The notes: a model not told the origin generated them from the letters alone. A stretch of 64,000 nt of DNA from Psychroserpens jangbogonensis (GCF_000797465.1 NZ_JSWG01000001.1:62001-126000); one strand, 5' to 3'. Positions 1 through 8,743 are shown, counted from the stretch's first letter. Program-made: numbers and translations.

Positions 1-230
1 ATGCCTTAACTAAAAATTCGGTAAGTACTTATAGTTACCTTTTAGAAGCTGCAAAAGCGGCTGAACCAGAAAGTGAATACTTGACTAAAGGCCAACTCGA
101 AAAGAAAATACGTGAAAAACGTAAACTCATGGAACAAGCTGCTAAAGCTTTAGACTTTATTATTGCAGCACAACTTCGTGATGAAATTAAAGGATATCAA
201 AAGAAATTAGAAAAAGTAAACATGTCATAG
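1..230 (+). CDS. uvrB: UvrABC system protein B, C-terminal end (partial)
   Basis: Only the last 75 or so residues are present; the gene enters from the left edge with codons starting at base 3. The readable tail holds the UVR (UvrB/UvrC interaction) coiled-coil motif, with the run AAKALDFIIAAQLRDEIKGY close to the family pattern, preceded by LTKGQLEKKIRE. UvrB is the DNA-damage verification helicase of nucleotide excision repair, and the UVR motif recruits UvrC. The TAG stop at 228-230 is followed at once by the ATG of the next gene, so the two are probably co-transcribed. The catalytic helicase domains lie outside the window. Confidence 0.9.
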   Translation, partial: ALTKNSVSTYSYLLEAAKAAEPESEYLTKGQLEKKIREKRKLMEQAAKALDFIIAAQLRDEIKGYQKKLEKVNMS

Positions 231-665
231 ATGAAAGTCAGTGAACCATTAATAGAAGTTAAACAAAGTTTCCAACAGCCAATTGAAAAGGTATGGAAAG
301 CACTAACAGATGTTAATGAAATGAGACAATGGTTTTTTGAAAACATTTCTGCTTTTGAACCAACTGTTGGATTTAAGACTCAATTTACTGTAGAATCTGA
401 AGACCGCAAGTTTCCTCATTTATGGGAAATAACTGAGGTTATTCCATTCAAAAAAATTGTCTACAATTGGAAATATGAAGGTTATAAAGGTAATTCTTTT
501 GTTACTTTTCAACTATCTGAAGTAGATAACCAAACACAATTATGTTTAACAACAAAAGTCACTGAAGACTTTCCAGATACTATTCCTGAATTTAAAAGAG
601 ATAGTTGCATTGCTGGTTGGAATTATTTTATAAAAACTAGTTTAGTAAACTTCTTCAATAATTAA
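231..665 (+). CDS. SRPBCC / AHSA1-like domain protein
   Basis: A 144-residue cytoplasmic protein without a signal peptide. The pattern IEVKQSFQQPIEKVWKAL near the N terminus, a central WEITEVIPFKKIVYNW strand and a C-terminal GWNYFIKTSLVNFF helix match the START-like AHSA1 (activator of Hsp90 ATPase homologue 1-like) fold, which forms a hydrophobic ligand cavity. The ligand is unknown. The ATG touches the uvrB stop, which suggests one transcript. Its last four bases overlap the stop of the convergent gene on the other strand. The family call is good; no specific activity can be given. Confidence 0.8.
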   Translation: MKVSEPLIEVKQSFQQPIEKVWKALTDVNEMRQWFFENISAFEPTVGFKTQFTVESEDRKFPHLWEITEVIPFKKIVYNWKYEGYKGNSFVTFQLSEVDNQTQLCLTTKVTEDFPDTIPEFKRDSCIAGWNYFIKTSLVNFFNN

Positions 666-1063
666 TTATACTGAACTTTAAAAATATCGATTAAGAAATC
701 TGGCGGAACTATTTTATTTGGAAAGCTTTCCATTAAATCAAGAACTCTATTAATAGAATCATGACTTAAACCCATTCTTAATCCAAAATTATGAAGTTTC
801 ACTAACTCTTTAGGACTAACTTCTATGTCCAAATTCATTAGTAATACTAATCTATGGAATTGCACAATACGTTCACTATGAGATTTAAGATTTACATACG
901 TTATAGGATGCTCTATTAAATAGTTAAAATCTTCTTTTGAAATATCTAACTGTTTGGCTACCCCAAAAAGGAATCTATATTCAATGGATTTTATATTTTC
1001 ATTTGTCTGAGCGAAGGCTATCATTTCAGATAGTAGACTCAATTTTTCAACACGATTTATCAT
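662..1063 (-). CDS. TerB-like small helical protein
   Basis: 133 residues, predicted almost wholly helical, no signal peptide and no membrane segment. The sequence (RVEKLSLLSEMIAFAQTNE, then FGVAKQLDISKEDF) resembles the TerB-type fold, in which an alpha-helical domain carries an EF-like helix pair. Short proteins of this kind are common in Flavobacteriaceae. It converges with the SRPBCC gene and the two stop codons overlap. No metal-binding acidic cluster as in classical TerB is obvious, so a tellurite-resistance role should not be inferred. Confidence 0.55.
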   Translation of the reverse strand: MINRVEKLSLLSEMIAFAQTNENIKSIEYRFLFGVAKQLDISKEDFNYLIEHPITYVNLKSHSERIVQFHRLVLLMNLDIEVSPKELVKLHNFGLRMGLSHDSINRVLDLMESFPNKIVPPDFLIDIFKVQYN

Positions 1064-1374
1064 TACGAGGGATTATGATTTTGATTTTTATAAAGTTAAT
1101 AAGTTTCTTTTGCTGTAAACCTTGATAAAACGTAGGTTATCGAAAAACGAGTCGCTTTTCATCGGTTTTTTCCTACTTTCATGCATAAATCAATTATAAC
1201 TATTTGATTGTTAGTATTTTATATAAAACATGCATTTCATCGATTATTCAGTCCATTAAAATTATTATCGATGAAATGCATCTTAAATAATTATATAATT
1301 TTATGTACATTCGTTTTTATTGGTTTTATTAGGAAAAGACCTCAATAAAAACCCAAATCACAAAAAACAATAGA
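1064..1374. other. Intergenic region between divergent genes, with a perfect 15-bp inverted repeat
   Basis: This 311-bp non-coding stretch separates the minus-strand TerB-like gene from the plus-strand DUF1456 gene. It is AT-rich and contains one clear structure: 15-base arms at 1230-1244 and 1267-1281 that are exact reverse complements, separated by 22 bases. No T-tract follows, so it is not a typical terminator. No clear TAnnTTTG promoter box was found here. Confidence 0.6.
1230..1281. repeat. Perfect 15-bp inverted repeat, 22-nt spacer
   Basis: The left arm ATGCATTTCATCGAT (1230-1244) is the exact reverse complement of the right arm ATCGATGAAATGCAT (1267-1281); the flanking bases do not extend the match. 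The position between divergent promoters and the absence of a T-run fit an operator or a long-looped RNA hairpin better than a terminator. Which regulator would bind it is unknown. Confidence 0.6.
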
Positions 1375-1617
1375 ATGACTAATAACGACATATTTAAAAA
1401 ATTAAGAGTAGCTCATAAACTTAGAGACGATGATATCGTGAAAATTTTAGAGTTGGTAGACTTCAGAATAACGAAAAGCGAGCTTAATGCCATGTTTAGA
1501 CGTGAAGATCATCCAAATTATATGGAATGTGGTGACCAAGTTTTAAGAAACTTCCTTAACGCATTAATAATCCATTTGCGTGGTCCGATGCCAAAACCTC
1601 AAAAAAGGAAGCTTTAA
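1375..1617 (+). CDS. DUF1456 family protein, single-repeat form
   Basis: 80 residues beginning MTNNDIFKKLRVAHKLRDDD, the hallmark of DUF1456 (YehS family). Enterobacterial YehS carries two such modules in about 156 residues; this protein has one, ending in a short basic tail (PKPQKRKL). My recollection is that flavobacterial members are usually this short form, so truncation is not implied. Function is unknown in the family. It lies 82 bp upstream of cysH on the same strand and could share its transcript. Confidence 0.85.
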   Translation: MTNNDIFKKLRVAHKLRDDDIVKILELVDFRITKSELNAMFRREDHPNYMECGDQVLRNFLNALIIHLRGPMPKPQKRKL

Positions 1618-1699
1618 ATTATCATTATCGTAAAAATAAAAACCTTAACACAAAATGTTGATTTAAGACCGTAAATTGCATATTGATTAAATCGTCCCT

Positions 1700-2401
1700 A
1701 TGATTGACATTTCAAATGCAACTAAAGTCATTCCTAATATTACAGAAACTGAGATAAAAGCTCTTAATATAAGGTATAAATCGCTTACAGCAACTGAGCG
1801 AATTAAACAATTATACATCGACTTTGATGTGACAGAAGTTATGCTTACTAGTTCTTTTGCAGCTACTTCAGCATTTCTATTAAAGTTATTTTCTGAAGCG
1901 AATAAAAAGCAACAAGTTTTTTTTATTGATACTGGCTATCATTTTGAAGACACCTTAAAATACAAAGAACAACTTACCCAACAATATGGACTGAATGTCT
2001 CTTCTATTAGTGCATTAAAAGAAGAACATGACTTTACAACTAAAGATGAGACATGGAAAAAGAATCCAGACTTCTGCTGCTCTATTAATAAAGTAAGACC
2101 ATTAGATACTATAAAAAATAAATATAAGGTTTGGGTTTCAGGTTTAATGGAATGGCAAAGTGACCATCGATCTACACTCGATATTTTTGAATTACGTGGA
2201 GAGATTTTAAAGTTCTATCCGTTGTTGGATATTACAAAAGAACAACGTGATGCATACATAAAAGAACATGATTTACCTTTTCACCCATTAGTTTCTAAAG
2301 GCTATAATTCGATTGGCTGTAAACATTGTACAGTTCCTGGAGATGATCGGAATGGTCGTTGGAATAACAGCCCAAAAACTGAATGTGGATTACATTTATA
2401 A
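1700..2401 (+). CDS. cysH: Phosphoadenylyl/adenylyl-sulfate reductase
   Basis: 233-residue sulfonucleotide reductase of assimilatory sulfate reduction, which converts APS or PAPS to sulfite with thioredoxin as reductant. The PP-loop region SSFAATSA lies at 51-58. The cysteine pair C126-C127 (DFCCSINKVRPL) and C207-x-x-C210 (GCKHC) are the four ligands of a [4Fe-4S] cluster, which marks the APS-using bacterial type (EC 1.8.4.10). The catalytic tail ECGLHL with C229 is intact. No cysD/cysN sulfurylase genes lie next to it here. A hairpin terminator follows directly. Confidence 0.93.
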   Translation: MIDISNATKVIPNITETEIKALNIRYKSLTATERIKQLYIDFDVTEVMLTSSFAATSAFLLKLFSEANKKQQVFFIDTGYHFEDTLKYKEQLTQQYGLNVSSISALKEEHDFTTKDETWKKNPDFCCSINKVRPLDTIKNKYKVWVSGLMEWQSDHRSTLDIFELRGEILKFYPLLDITKEQRDAYIKEHDLPFHPLVSKGYNSIGCKHCTVPGDDRNGRWNNSPKTECGLHL

Positions 2402-2404
2402 AAC

Positions 2405-2433
2405 AAAAAAGCTCTCAAATTGAGAGCTTTTTT
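2405..2433. terminator. Bidirectional intrinsic terminator between cysH and sucC
   Basis: A six-base A run, a stem formed by GCTCTCAA and its complement TTGAGAGC, and a six-base T run form a symmetric hairpin. It sits between the convergent stops of cysH (plus) and sucC (minus) and can serve both. Confidence 0.9.
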
Positions 2434-2454
2434 AGTTTATATGAAAATATCTTG

Positions 2455-3645
2455 TTAAGCTAATACCTGTTGTACTTTATCGGCAGCTTCTTGAAATTCA
2501 GTTGCACTCATTACATCTAAACCAGAATTATCAATTAATTTTTTTGCAATATCAGCATTGGTTCCTTGTAAACGCACAATGATAGGAACTTCAATATTAC
2601 CCATGTTTTGATAGGCATCAATGACACCTTGAGCAACACGATCACAACGAACGATTCCTCCAAAAATGTTTATTAAAATAGCCTTTACAGCTGGATCTTT
2701 TAAAATAATTTGAAAAGCAGCTTCTACACGAGCTGCATCAGCTGTACCACCAACATCTAAAAAGTTAGCTGGCTCACCTCCTGCTTGTTTGATTAAATCC
2801 ATAGTTGCCATTGCTAGTCCAGCACCATTCACCATACAACCAACATTTCCATCAAGATCAACGTAGTTCAAGCCTAATTCTCCAGCTTCAACCTCAATTG
2901 GATTTTCTTCACGTAAATCACGTAACGCTGCTAAATCCTTATGTCTGTAAAGCGCGTTAGCATCTAAAGATACTTTTGCATCAACAGCCATAATTTTATC
3001 GTCACTAGTTTTCAATACTGGATTGATTTCAAATAAAGAAGAATCAGATTCTGCATACGCCTTGTATAAAAGCGTTACAAATTTGGTCATATCTTTAAAC
3101 GCAGCTCCAGATAGTCCTAAATTAAAAGCAATCTTACGAGCTTGAAACGGTAAGATTCCAGTTGCTGGATCAATTTCTTCATTAAAAATCAAATGAGGTG
3201 TTTCCTCTGCAACAGTTTCAATATCCATTCCACCTTCTGTAGAATACATAATCATATTTCGACCAGTTGCTCTGTTTAATAAAACAGACATATAATACTC
3301 TTCTGGCTCTGAGTCTCCAGGATAATAAACATCTTCAGTAACCAACACTTGGTGTACACGCTTCCCTTCTGCTGAAGTTTGAGGTGTTACTAAGTCCATT
3401 CCAATAATTTGTCCTGCAATTGTTTTTACTTCATCTAAGCTTTTAGCCAACTTAACTCCACCACCTTTTCCACGACCACCTGCGTGAACCTGAGCTTTAA
3501 TTACGTGCCAACCAGTACCTGTATCTTCAGTTAATTTCTTAGCTGCTGCAACAGCTTCATCAGCATTTTGTGCAACAATACCGCGCTGAATACGAACGCC
3601 AAAACTGTTTAATAATTCTTTTCCTTGATATTCGTGTAAATCCAT
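2455..3645 (-). CDS. sucC: Succinate-CoA ligase (ADP-forming) subunit beta
   Basis: 396 residues, full length for the family. The N terminus MDLHEYQGKELL and the glycine-rich ATP-grasp segment HAGGRGKGGGVKLA (about 54-67) bind nucleotide. The later GGTADAARVEAAF and FGGIVRCDRVAQGVI segments belong to the CoA-ligase half. With SucD it interconverts succinyl-CoA and succinate in the TCA cycle with substrate-level phosphorylation. sucD is not adjacent, so the subunits are encoded apart. A promoter-like TATTTTTG box lies about 60 bp upstream of the start. Confidence 0.96.
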   Translation of the reverse strand: MDLHEYQGKELLNSFGVRIQRGIVAQNADEAVAAAKKLTEDTGTGWHVIKAQVHAGGRGKGGGVKLAKSLDEVKTIAGQIIGMDLVTPQTSAEGKRVHQVLVTEDVYYPGDSEPEEYYMSVLLNRATGRNMIMYSTEGGMDIETVAEETPHLIFNEEIDPATGILPFQARKIAFNLGLSGAAFKDMTKFVTLLYKAYAESDSSLFEINPVLKTSDDKIMAVDAKVSLDANALYRHKDLAALRDLREENPIEVEAGELGLNYVDLDGNVGCMVNGAGLAMATMDLIKQAGGEPANFLDVGGTADAARVEAAFQIILKDPAVKAILINIFGGIVRCDRVAQGVIDAYQNMGNIEVPIIVRLQGTNADIAKKLIDNSGLDVMSATEFQEAADKVQQVLA

Positions 3646-3705
3646 TTGGTCTTGAAATTTATTGTTAGTCTTCGAATATGCTTCCGAAGTGTTTTTTTAC
3701 GTCCA

Positions 3706-3736
3706 CAAAAATAAACATACTTAAGGTTTTTACCAA
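3706..3736 (-). promoter_or_regulatory. Putative sucC promoter (Bacteroidota type)
   Basis: Read on the minus strand, a TTG (complement of 3734-3736) is followed after 20 bases by TATTTTTG (complement of 3706-3713). This matches the Bacteroidota sigma-ABfr pattern TTTG-N17-23-TAnnTTTG. The start codon of sucC lies 60 bp downstream. Confidence 0.6.
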
Positions 3737-3861
3737 TATTTTTATGGAGATAATATTTCAGAAGAAATCTTCAATAAAAGAGTTTTATTTTAAAAAAAAT
3801 CTTGTCATATCATTAGTGAAAATCGAACTTATTAATAGCTCAGTTAAAAGCATTTCAAGCC

Positions 3862-3888
3862 TTGTAGTGCATTTTTTTAGTATATTTG
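3862..3888 (+). promoter_or_regulatory. Putative promoter of the first sensor kinase
   Basis: TATATTTG at 3881-3888 is a perfect TAnnTTTG box, with TTG at 3862-3864 as a -33 candidate (16-bp spacer, slightly short). The kinase ATG follows 40 bp downstream. Confidence 0.55.
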
Positions 3889-3927
3889 GTTTAGCCTCAA
3901 ATCTTCTAATTACCTGTATTAAGAGAT

Positions 3928-5805
3928 ATGAAAATACCAACCATTTCATTTTTATTAGCCTTTTTGTTTTCAATACTTGGTCAATCACAAGACATCATAA
4001 AGGCTGATGAATTCAAAACTGTTTCTATTGATTCTTGTATTTCTTGGATGAGATTCAATTACAAGAGTGCAGATGTGGTTCAAGAGGTTGGACTTCAAAC
4101 CTTAAAACGTTCTCAAAACATTGAAGCGGATTCTACTCTAGCTCAAATACATGAAGAATTATCCAAATGGCATGCGTATAATGGTCTTTTTTCTCCAGAT
4201 TCTACGGTTCATCATTCTGAAAAAGCGCTAGAATTTTACAATAAAGGAACTGATAGAAATAAAATTGCAGACACCTACGAAATACTATCTCGTCACTATG
4301 TCAAAGCACGTAAATTGGAAAAATCGCAAGAGGTTCTCTTTAAAGCTATCACAATCTATGAAGAACTAAATGATGAAGCAGGTTTAGGCAGTGCTTATAG
4401 AACTCTAGGTGTTTTATACCGAGTAATGAAAGATTATAAAAAGTCAATTGAATACACAAATAAAGCTTTACCTTTTTTAAAAAAAACAGGAAATTATGGT
4501 TTACTTGGTATGGCTCAGTTTAATTTAATTATCAGTTATGGTGAACTTGGTGAATTTGAAAAAGCTTATGAAGCCACTGATTATTGCCTAGAGCTTGTTA
4601 AACAAAAAATTCCTGAAGAGGTTTTCATTCCTGTAAAAGCGCATTCATATAGAGGCGAAGTTTACGTTAGAGCAAAAAATTACAAAGAAGCTCTTAAGGA
4701 TTACATCAAATCTTGGGAGTTGTGTATAGATATAATAGGCGAAGAACGCTGTGCTACATACAGAACTGAAATTGGACAAGTCTATTTACTTCAAAAGGAC
4801 TATACTAAAGCTTTAGAACACTTGTCTGCTGGTGTAGAAGCATATGAAAAAAAAGGACAAGCTACTATTATTCAACAGTATGAAGATTTATCTGAGTGCT
4901 ATGCGAATCTAGGAGATTTTGAAAATGCAATTTTATATAAGGAAAAAGCCAATGCTAATTCAACTCAAGTTCTCGAAGATAAAATAGCTAATCTTGAAAC
5001 TGAAGCGGTAATAAAATACGAAACTGGCAAAAAAAATGAAGCTCTTGCTAGTCAAGAAGCAGTACTGAAACAAAAAGGAAAAACCCAAACTCTTATAATT
5101 ATTATTGCAAGTTTATTAGCTGTATTATTAATTGCGCTGCTCTATTTTTTTAATAAAAACAAAAAAACTACCCGAATAATTAAGGCTAAGAACGCTGAAA
5201 ACGTATTACTACTTAAAGAAATTCATCATCGTGTAAAAAACAATCTAGAACTCGTAAAGAGTTTAATTTCATTACAATCTGCCGACTTAGAAGATTCTGC
5301 AACAAAGGATGCTATGATAGCCAGCCAAAATAGAGTTCAATCTATGGGAATCATACATCAAAAACTCTATCAAGGAGAAAATCTAGGAAGTATCGATATG
5401 AAAGATTACTTCGTTAATTTAAGCGATGGCATTTTAGACACGTTTAATGCTGAAAACAAAGTTAAAATTGAATGCGCAATGGACCAATTAGAACTTGATG
5501 TAGATACTGCAGTTCCTATAGGACTTATTGTTAATGAACTAATAACCAATGCTCTTAAATATGCCTTTCCAGAAGATAGTAAGGGTAAGATTGAAATTAG
5601 TTTAAGCAAACCAAATCCAGAAACACTAACCTTAAAAGTCATAGACAATGGTATAGGTAAGGTCGAAGGTTCTTCACCTAAAGGAACAGGTTTCGGATCA
5701 CAACTAATTAAACTATTGACGCTTCAACTCAATGGTGTTATGGAAGAAAAACACGAGAATGGCACATCTGTTTTATTTCAGTTTAAAACAAAAGTAGCTG
5801 CATAA
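3928..5805 (+). CDS. TPR-containing HisKA_2 sensor histidine kinase (first of tandem pair)
   Basis: 625 residues. A signal peptide (first 20 or so residues, ending SILGQSQ) leads into a periplasmic region of TPR-like repeats (about 60-370). One membrane helix follows (about 388-409, LIIIIASLLAVLLIALLYFF). The cytoplasmic kinase core carries the HisKA_2 phospho-acceptor motif EIHHRVKNNL at 431-440 and an HATPase domain with the N box NELITNALKYAF and a GTGFGSQL glycine loop. The acceptor is one of His433/434. It is followed by a near-copy and a LytTR regulator, its likely partner. The signal sensed is unknown. Neighbouring ATG choices would lose the signal peptide, so this start is preferred. 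Confidence 0.88.
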   Translation: MKIPTISFLLAFLFSILGQSQDIIKADEFKTVSIDSCISWMRFNYKSADVVQEVGLQTLKRSQNIEADSTLAQIHEELSKWHAYNGLFSPDSTVHHSEKALEFYNKGTDRNKIADTYEILSRHYVKARKLEKSQEVLFKAITIYEELNDEAGLGSAYRTLGVLYRVMKDYKKSIEYTNKALPFLKKTGNYGLLGMAQFNLIISYGELGEFEKAYEATDYCLELVKQKIPEEVFIPVKAHSYRGEVYVRAKNYKEALKDYIKSWELCIDIIGEERCATYRTEIGQVYLLQKDYTKALEHLSAGVEAYEKKGQATIIQQYEDLSECYANLGDFENAILYKEKANANSTQVLEDKIANLETEAVIKYETGKKNEALASQEAVLKQKGKTQTLIIIIASLLAVLLIALLYFFNKNKKTTRIIKAKNAENVLLLKEIHHRVKNNLELVKSLISLQSADLEDSATKDAMIASQNRVQSMGIIHQKLYQGENLGSIDMKDYFVNLSDGILDTFNAENKVKIECAMDQLELDVDTAVPIGLIVNELITNALKYAFPEDSKGKIEISLSKPNPETLTLKVIDNGIGKVEGSSPKGTGFGSQLIKLLTLQLNGVMEEKHENGTSVLFQFKTKVAA

Positions 5806-5905
5806 ACATCTATTTCGACAGGATCAGACGCAAAAACTCCTAATCATTTTAGTTAATACAATGTTAAAATTGTAAGGATTTTTTTACTATCTTTAACTTT
5901 CCCTA

Positions 5906-5935
5906 AAGTCTTTTTAATAGCTTTATTAAAGACTT
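5906..5935 (+). promoter_or_regulatory. Hairpin directly abutting the start codon of the second kinase
   Basis: AAGTCTTT (5906-5913) and AAAGACTT (5928-5935) are exact complements. The right arm ends at the base before the ATG at 5936. In RNA this 8-bp stem would sit across the ribosome-binding region and could restrict translation of the second kinase. A TATCTTTA box (5888-5895), close to TAnnTTTG, lies just upstream. Confidence 0.4.
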
Positions 5936-7825
5936 ATGATTAAAAAGCTGACCATAATATTTGTACTTTTTTGTACATTAAATACTATTGCGCAACAATC
6001 AGATTCAAATTTATCGACATTAGATAAATTAGTGAATTGGTTAGCCGTACATAAAAATAGTACTAAAGATTCAACAGCTCTTGGAGTAAATTCTAGAAAA
6101 GCAATTCTACTTTCAAAACAATCAAATAATCAAACTACGCTAGCGCAATCCTATGGCTATTTAGCTCTTTATCATAAAGAATATTCTAAACTTGATTCTG
6201 CCTTGTACTATTTCAGTAAAGTAAAAGATATTTATGTTAGTCAGAATAATGAGAATAATCTTGCCGCCACTTATATTGATATTAAAGAACTCCATACTTT
6301 AAAAGCCGATTATAATCAAGCAAAAAACTATGCCTATAAAGCCTTAGATCTTTACGAAAAATCAGGCAATCAAAAAGGAATTGCGCAATGTTATGCTCAT
6401 ATTGGAGATCTATTATATTATGAAAACAATTATAACCAAGCCGTTAAATATTGTGATAAAGCCATCATCATTCAAAAAGAAATTAATGCTAAAGAAGATT
6501 TAGCGCTCTCCTATCGTTTTAAAGCCAATAGTCAACTATTTACAGGCTTTGATTTAGAAAAGGCATTGGAATCAATAAATGCATCAATTGACACGTATAA
6601 TGAATTAGGTGAAACAGGAGTACCAATCATGGCATCTGTTAACTGGAGAGGAAACATCTTCAAATATATGGATCGATATGAGGAAGCTATTATAGATTAT
6701 CAAGCCAATTTTGATAACTCCAAAAAAATGGGACTTGATCGCTATTTAATTCCGTCATTGGCAAATATTGGTCATGTTTATCTAATGCAAGGAAATTATG
6801 AAGAAGCCTTACCATACAACTTAAAAGCTATTGAGCTTATCAAGCAAACGGGAAGAACACGGAATTTATGGGAAAACTATATGCATGTTTCTGAAATTTA
6901 CGAATCTCTTGGTGATAATAAAATGGCGTTGTATTATCATCAGCTTTATGTTTCAGAATTAGAATCTTATAAAGACAATATTATCTTAAGTCTAGAAACT
7001 GATTCCCAAGCAAAGTATGAGGTAGGCAAAAAAAATGCAACGATCTTATTTCAGGACGATAAAATTAGTCAGCAAAAACGCACTAAGATTTTATATATTA
7101 TACTTACCACTCTATTAGCATTTATTCTATTCGGCGTGTTTTATAATTATAGAAAAAATCAAAAAAGAAATCAGAAATTAGAAACTTTAAATGGTGCATT
7201 AGACACAAAGAATCAACAAAACGAATTACTACTAAAAGAAATTCATCATCGTGTAAAAAACAACCTCGAACTGGTAAAAAGCTTAATTGCTTTACAATCT
7301 GCTCAATTAGAAGATTCTCCAACAAAAGATGCCATGATTGCTAGCCAGAACAGAGTACAGTCCATGGGAATTATTCATCAAAAACTCTATCAAGGAGACA
7401 ACTTAGGCAGTATTGATATGAAAGATTACTTCCTTAATTTAAGTGATGGAATATTAGATACTTTCAATGCTGAAGATAAAGTTAAAATTGATTGCGCCAT
7501 GGAGCAACTAGAATTAGATGTCGATACAGCTATTCCTATTGGACTCATCGTTAATGAGCTCTTGACAAACGCTCTGAAGTACGCATTTCCAAAGGACAGC
7601 AAAGGAAAAATCAAAATAAGTTTAATCCAATCAAATCCAGAAACTCTTACCTTAAAGGTGGTTGATAATGGTATTGGAAAAACCTTTGGAACAGCTCCAA
7701 AAGGCACAGGTTTCGGATCACAACTTATTAAACTACTTACACAACAACTCAACGGAAATATGGAAGAGAAAAACGTCAATGGAACTTCTGTGTTATTCGA
7801 ATTTAAAATTAAATCAGCAGCATAA
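5936..7825 (+). CDS. TPR-containing HisKA_2 sensor histidine kinase (second of tandem pair)
   Basis: 629 residues with the same layout as the preceding kinase: signal peptide ending NTIAQQ, periplasmic TPR-like helical repeats, a membrane helix around residue 390 (ILYIILTTLLAFILFGVFY), and a kinase core with EIHHRVKNNLELVKSLIALQ (acceptor His437/438). The HATPase N box reads NELLTNALKYAF. The kinase cores of the pair are nearly identical over long runs while the sensor halves have diverged, so this is a tandem duplication with sensor divergence. Its TAA stop is followed at once by the ATG of the regulator, consistent with translational coupling. Confidence 0.88.
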   Translation: MIKKLTIIFVLFCTLNTIAQQSDSNLSTLDKLVNWLAVHKNSTKDSTALGVNSRKAILLSKQSNNQTTLAQSYGYLALYHKEYSKLDSALYYFSKVKDIYVSQNNENNLAATYIDIKELHTLKADYNQAKNYAYKALDLYEKSGNQKGIAQCYAHIGDLLYYENNYNQAVKYCDKAIIIQKEINAKEDLALSYRFKANSQLFTGFDLEKALESINASIDTYNELGETGVPIMASVNWRGNIFKYMDRYEEAIIDYQANFDNSKKMGLDRYLIPSLANIGHVYLMQGNYEEALPYNLKAIELIKQTGRTRNLWENYMHVSEIYESLGDNKMALYYHQLYVSELESYKDNIILSLETDSQAKYEVGKKNATILFQDDKISQQKRTKILYIILTTLLAFILFGVFYNYRKNQKRNQKLETLNGALDTKNQQNELLLKEIHHRVKNNLELVKSLIALQSAQLEDSPTKDAMIASQNRVQSMGIIHQKLYQGDNLGSIDMKDYFLNLSDGILDTFNAEDKVKIDCAMEQLELDVDTAIPIGLIVNELLTNALKYAFPKDSKGKIKISLIQSNPETLTLKVVDNGIGKTFGTAPKGTGFGSQLIKLLTQQLNGNMEEKNVNGTSVLFEFKIKSAA

Positions 7826-8575
7826 ATGAGTATACCTATAAAAATATTGATTGTTGAAGATGAGATGATAATAGCCGCAAATATCTCATTGCAACTAACT
7901 ACGCTTGGTTATGAAGTTATTGGAATTGTGCCAAGAGCAGAGGAAGCTTTAACATGTGTTAACCAAGATCTACCAGATATTGTTTTAATGGATATTAATT
8001 TAAAAGGAGATATTGATGGAATAGAAACCGTGAAACTAATTAAAGAAATCCATGACGTCGCTGTTATCTATCTAACTGCCAATGCAGATGAAGCCAACTT
8101 TAGTCGTGCAAAAAGCACACATCCACATGCTTTCATTTCAAAGCCTTTCAAAAAACTGGATTTGCAACGAGCAATAGAATTAACAGCAGATCGTATTCAA
8201 CAAGAAAAAAATGATGAAATAGTAGATAACGTTTCAACATCTGAACCTTCTCCATTCATGTTAAGTGACTGCATTTTTGTTAGACACCATGAAAAAATGG
8301 TCAAGGTTGATATTAAAGATATTTTATACATCGAAGCAGAACGTAATTACTGTCGTATTTATTCTAAAGGCAAAGAATACTTATTGGTAATGACCTTGAA
8401 AGATATGGATGAGAAATTACCAAACAAACACTTTTTAAGAGTACATCGCTCGTTTATTATTAATCTTTCTCAAATTGATGAGATTGCGACAAGCCACATC
8501 GTCATTGCAAAAAAAGCGATTCCTGTTAGTAAATCTTTAAAAGAAGAATTACTTAAAAGATTACAAACTATATAG
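7826..8575 (+). CDS. LytTR-family response regulator
   Basis: 249 residues. An N-terminal receiver domain (about 5-125) has the acidic pair ED at 11-12, phospho-acceptor Asp56 in IVLMDINL, and the conserved Lys in HAFISKPFKKLD. A C-terminal LytTR DNA-binding domain (about 145-249) contains DILYIEAERNYCRIYS and FLRVHRSFIINL. It starts directly after the stop of the second kinase, and the two upstream HisKA_2 kinases are its probable donors. LytTR regulators bind short imperfect direct repeats upstream of target promoters; the cluster starting at 8744 is the nearest candidate target. Confidence 0.93.
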   Translation: MSIPIKILIVEDEMIIAANISLQLTTLGYEVIGIVPRAEEALTCVNQDLPDIVLMDINLKGDIDGIETVKLIKEIHDVAVIYLTANADEANFSRAKSTHPHAFISKPFKKLDLQRAIELTADRIQQEKNDEIVDNVSTSEPSPFMLSDCIFVRHHEKMVKVDIKDILYIEAERNYCRIYSKGKEYLLVMTLKDMDEKLPNKHFLRVHRSFIINLSQIDEIATSHIVIAKKAIPVSKSLKEELLKRLQTI

Positions 8576-8594
8576 TTAAGTCCAATACACCTTT

Positions 8595-8632
8595 TCTGAA
8601 AAATATTCGATAAACAGAATACCGTTTTCGGA
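8595..8632 (+). other. Imperfect hairpin after the LytTR regulator
   Basis: Arms at 8595-8608 and 8617-8632 can form 13 base pairs (one G-U) with a small 1x3 internal loop and an 8-base terminal loop. It begins about 20 bp after the regulator stop, but no T-tract follows. It could be a weak terminator, a processing site or an RNA stabiliser between the regulatory genes and the downstream cluster. Confidence 0.35.
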
Positions 8633-8743
8633 CATTATATGCATCCATTCGTCCTTGATGTGTTTCATAAATGCAAGATAATCACTTAATTAGTAATTGA
8701 GTATTAATCAATTATTAACCAACCAATTAATTATTATTTTATT

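Noticed and set aside
3678-4007. 109-codon plus-strand frame across the sucC promoter region and the start of the first kinase
   Set aside because: It overlaps the well-supported kinase start and the promoter of sucC and has a low-complexity Phe/Ile/Ser translation typical of AT-rich non-coding DNA.
7426-7779. 117-codon minus-strand frame inside the second kinase (and a similar one at 5406-5648 in the first)
   Set aside because: Both are antisense shadows of the same conserved HATPase region, which explains why they resemble each other.
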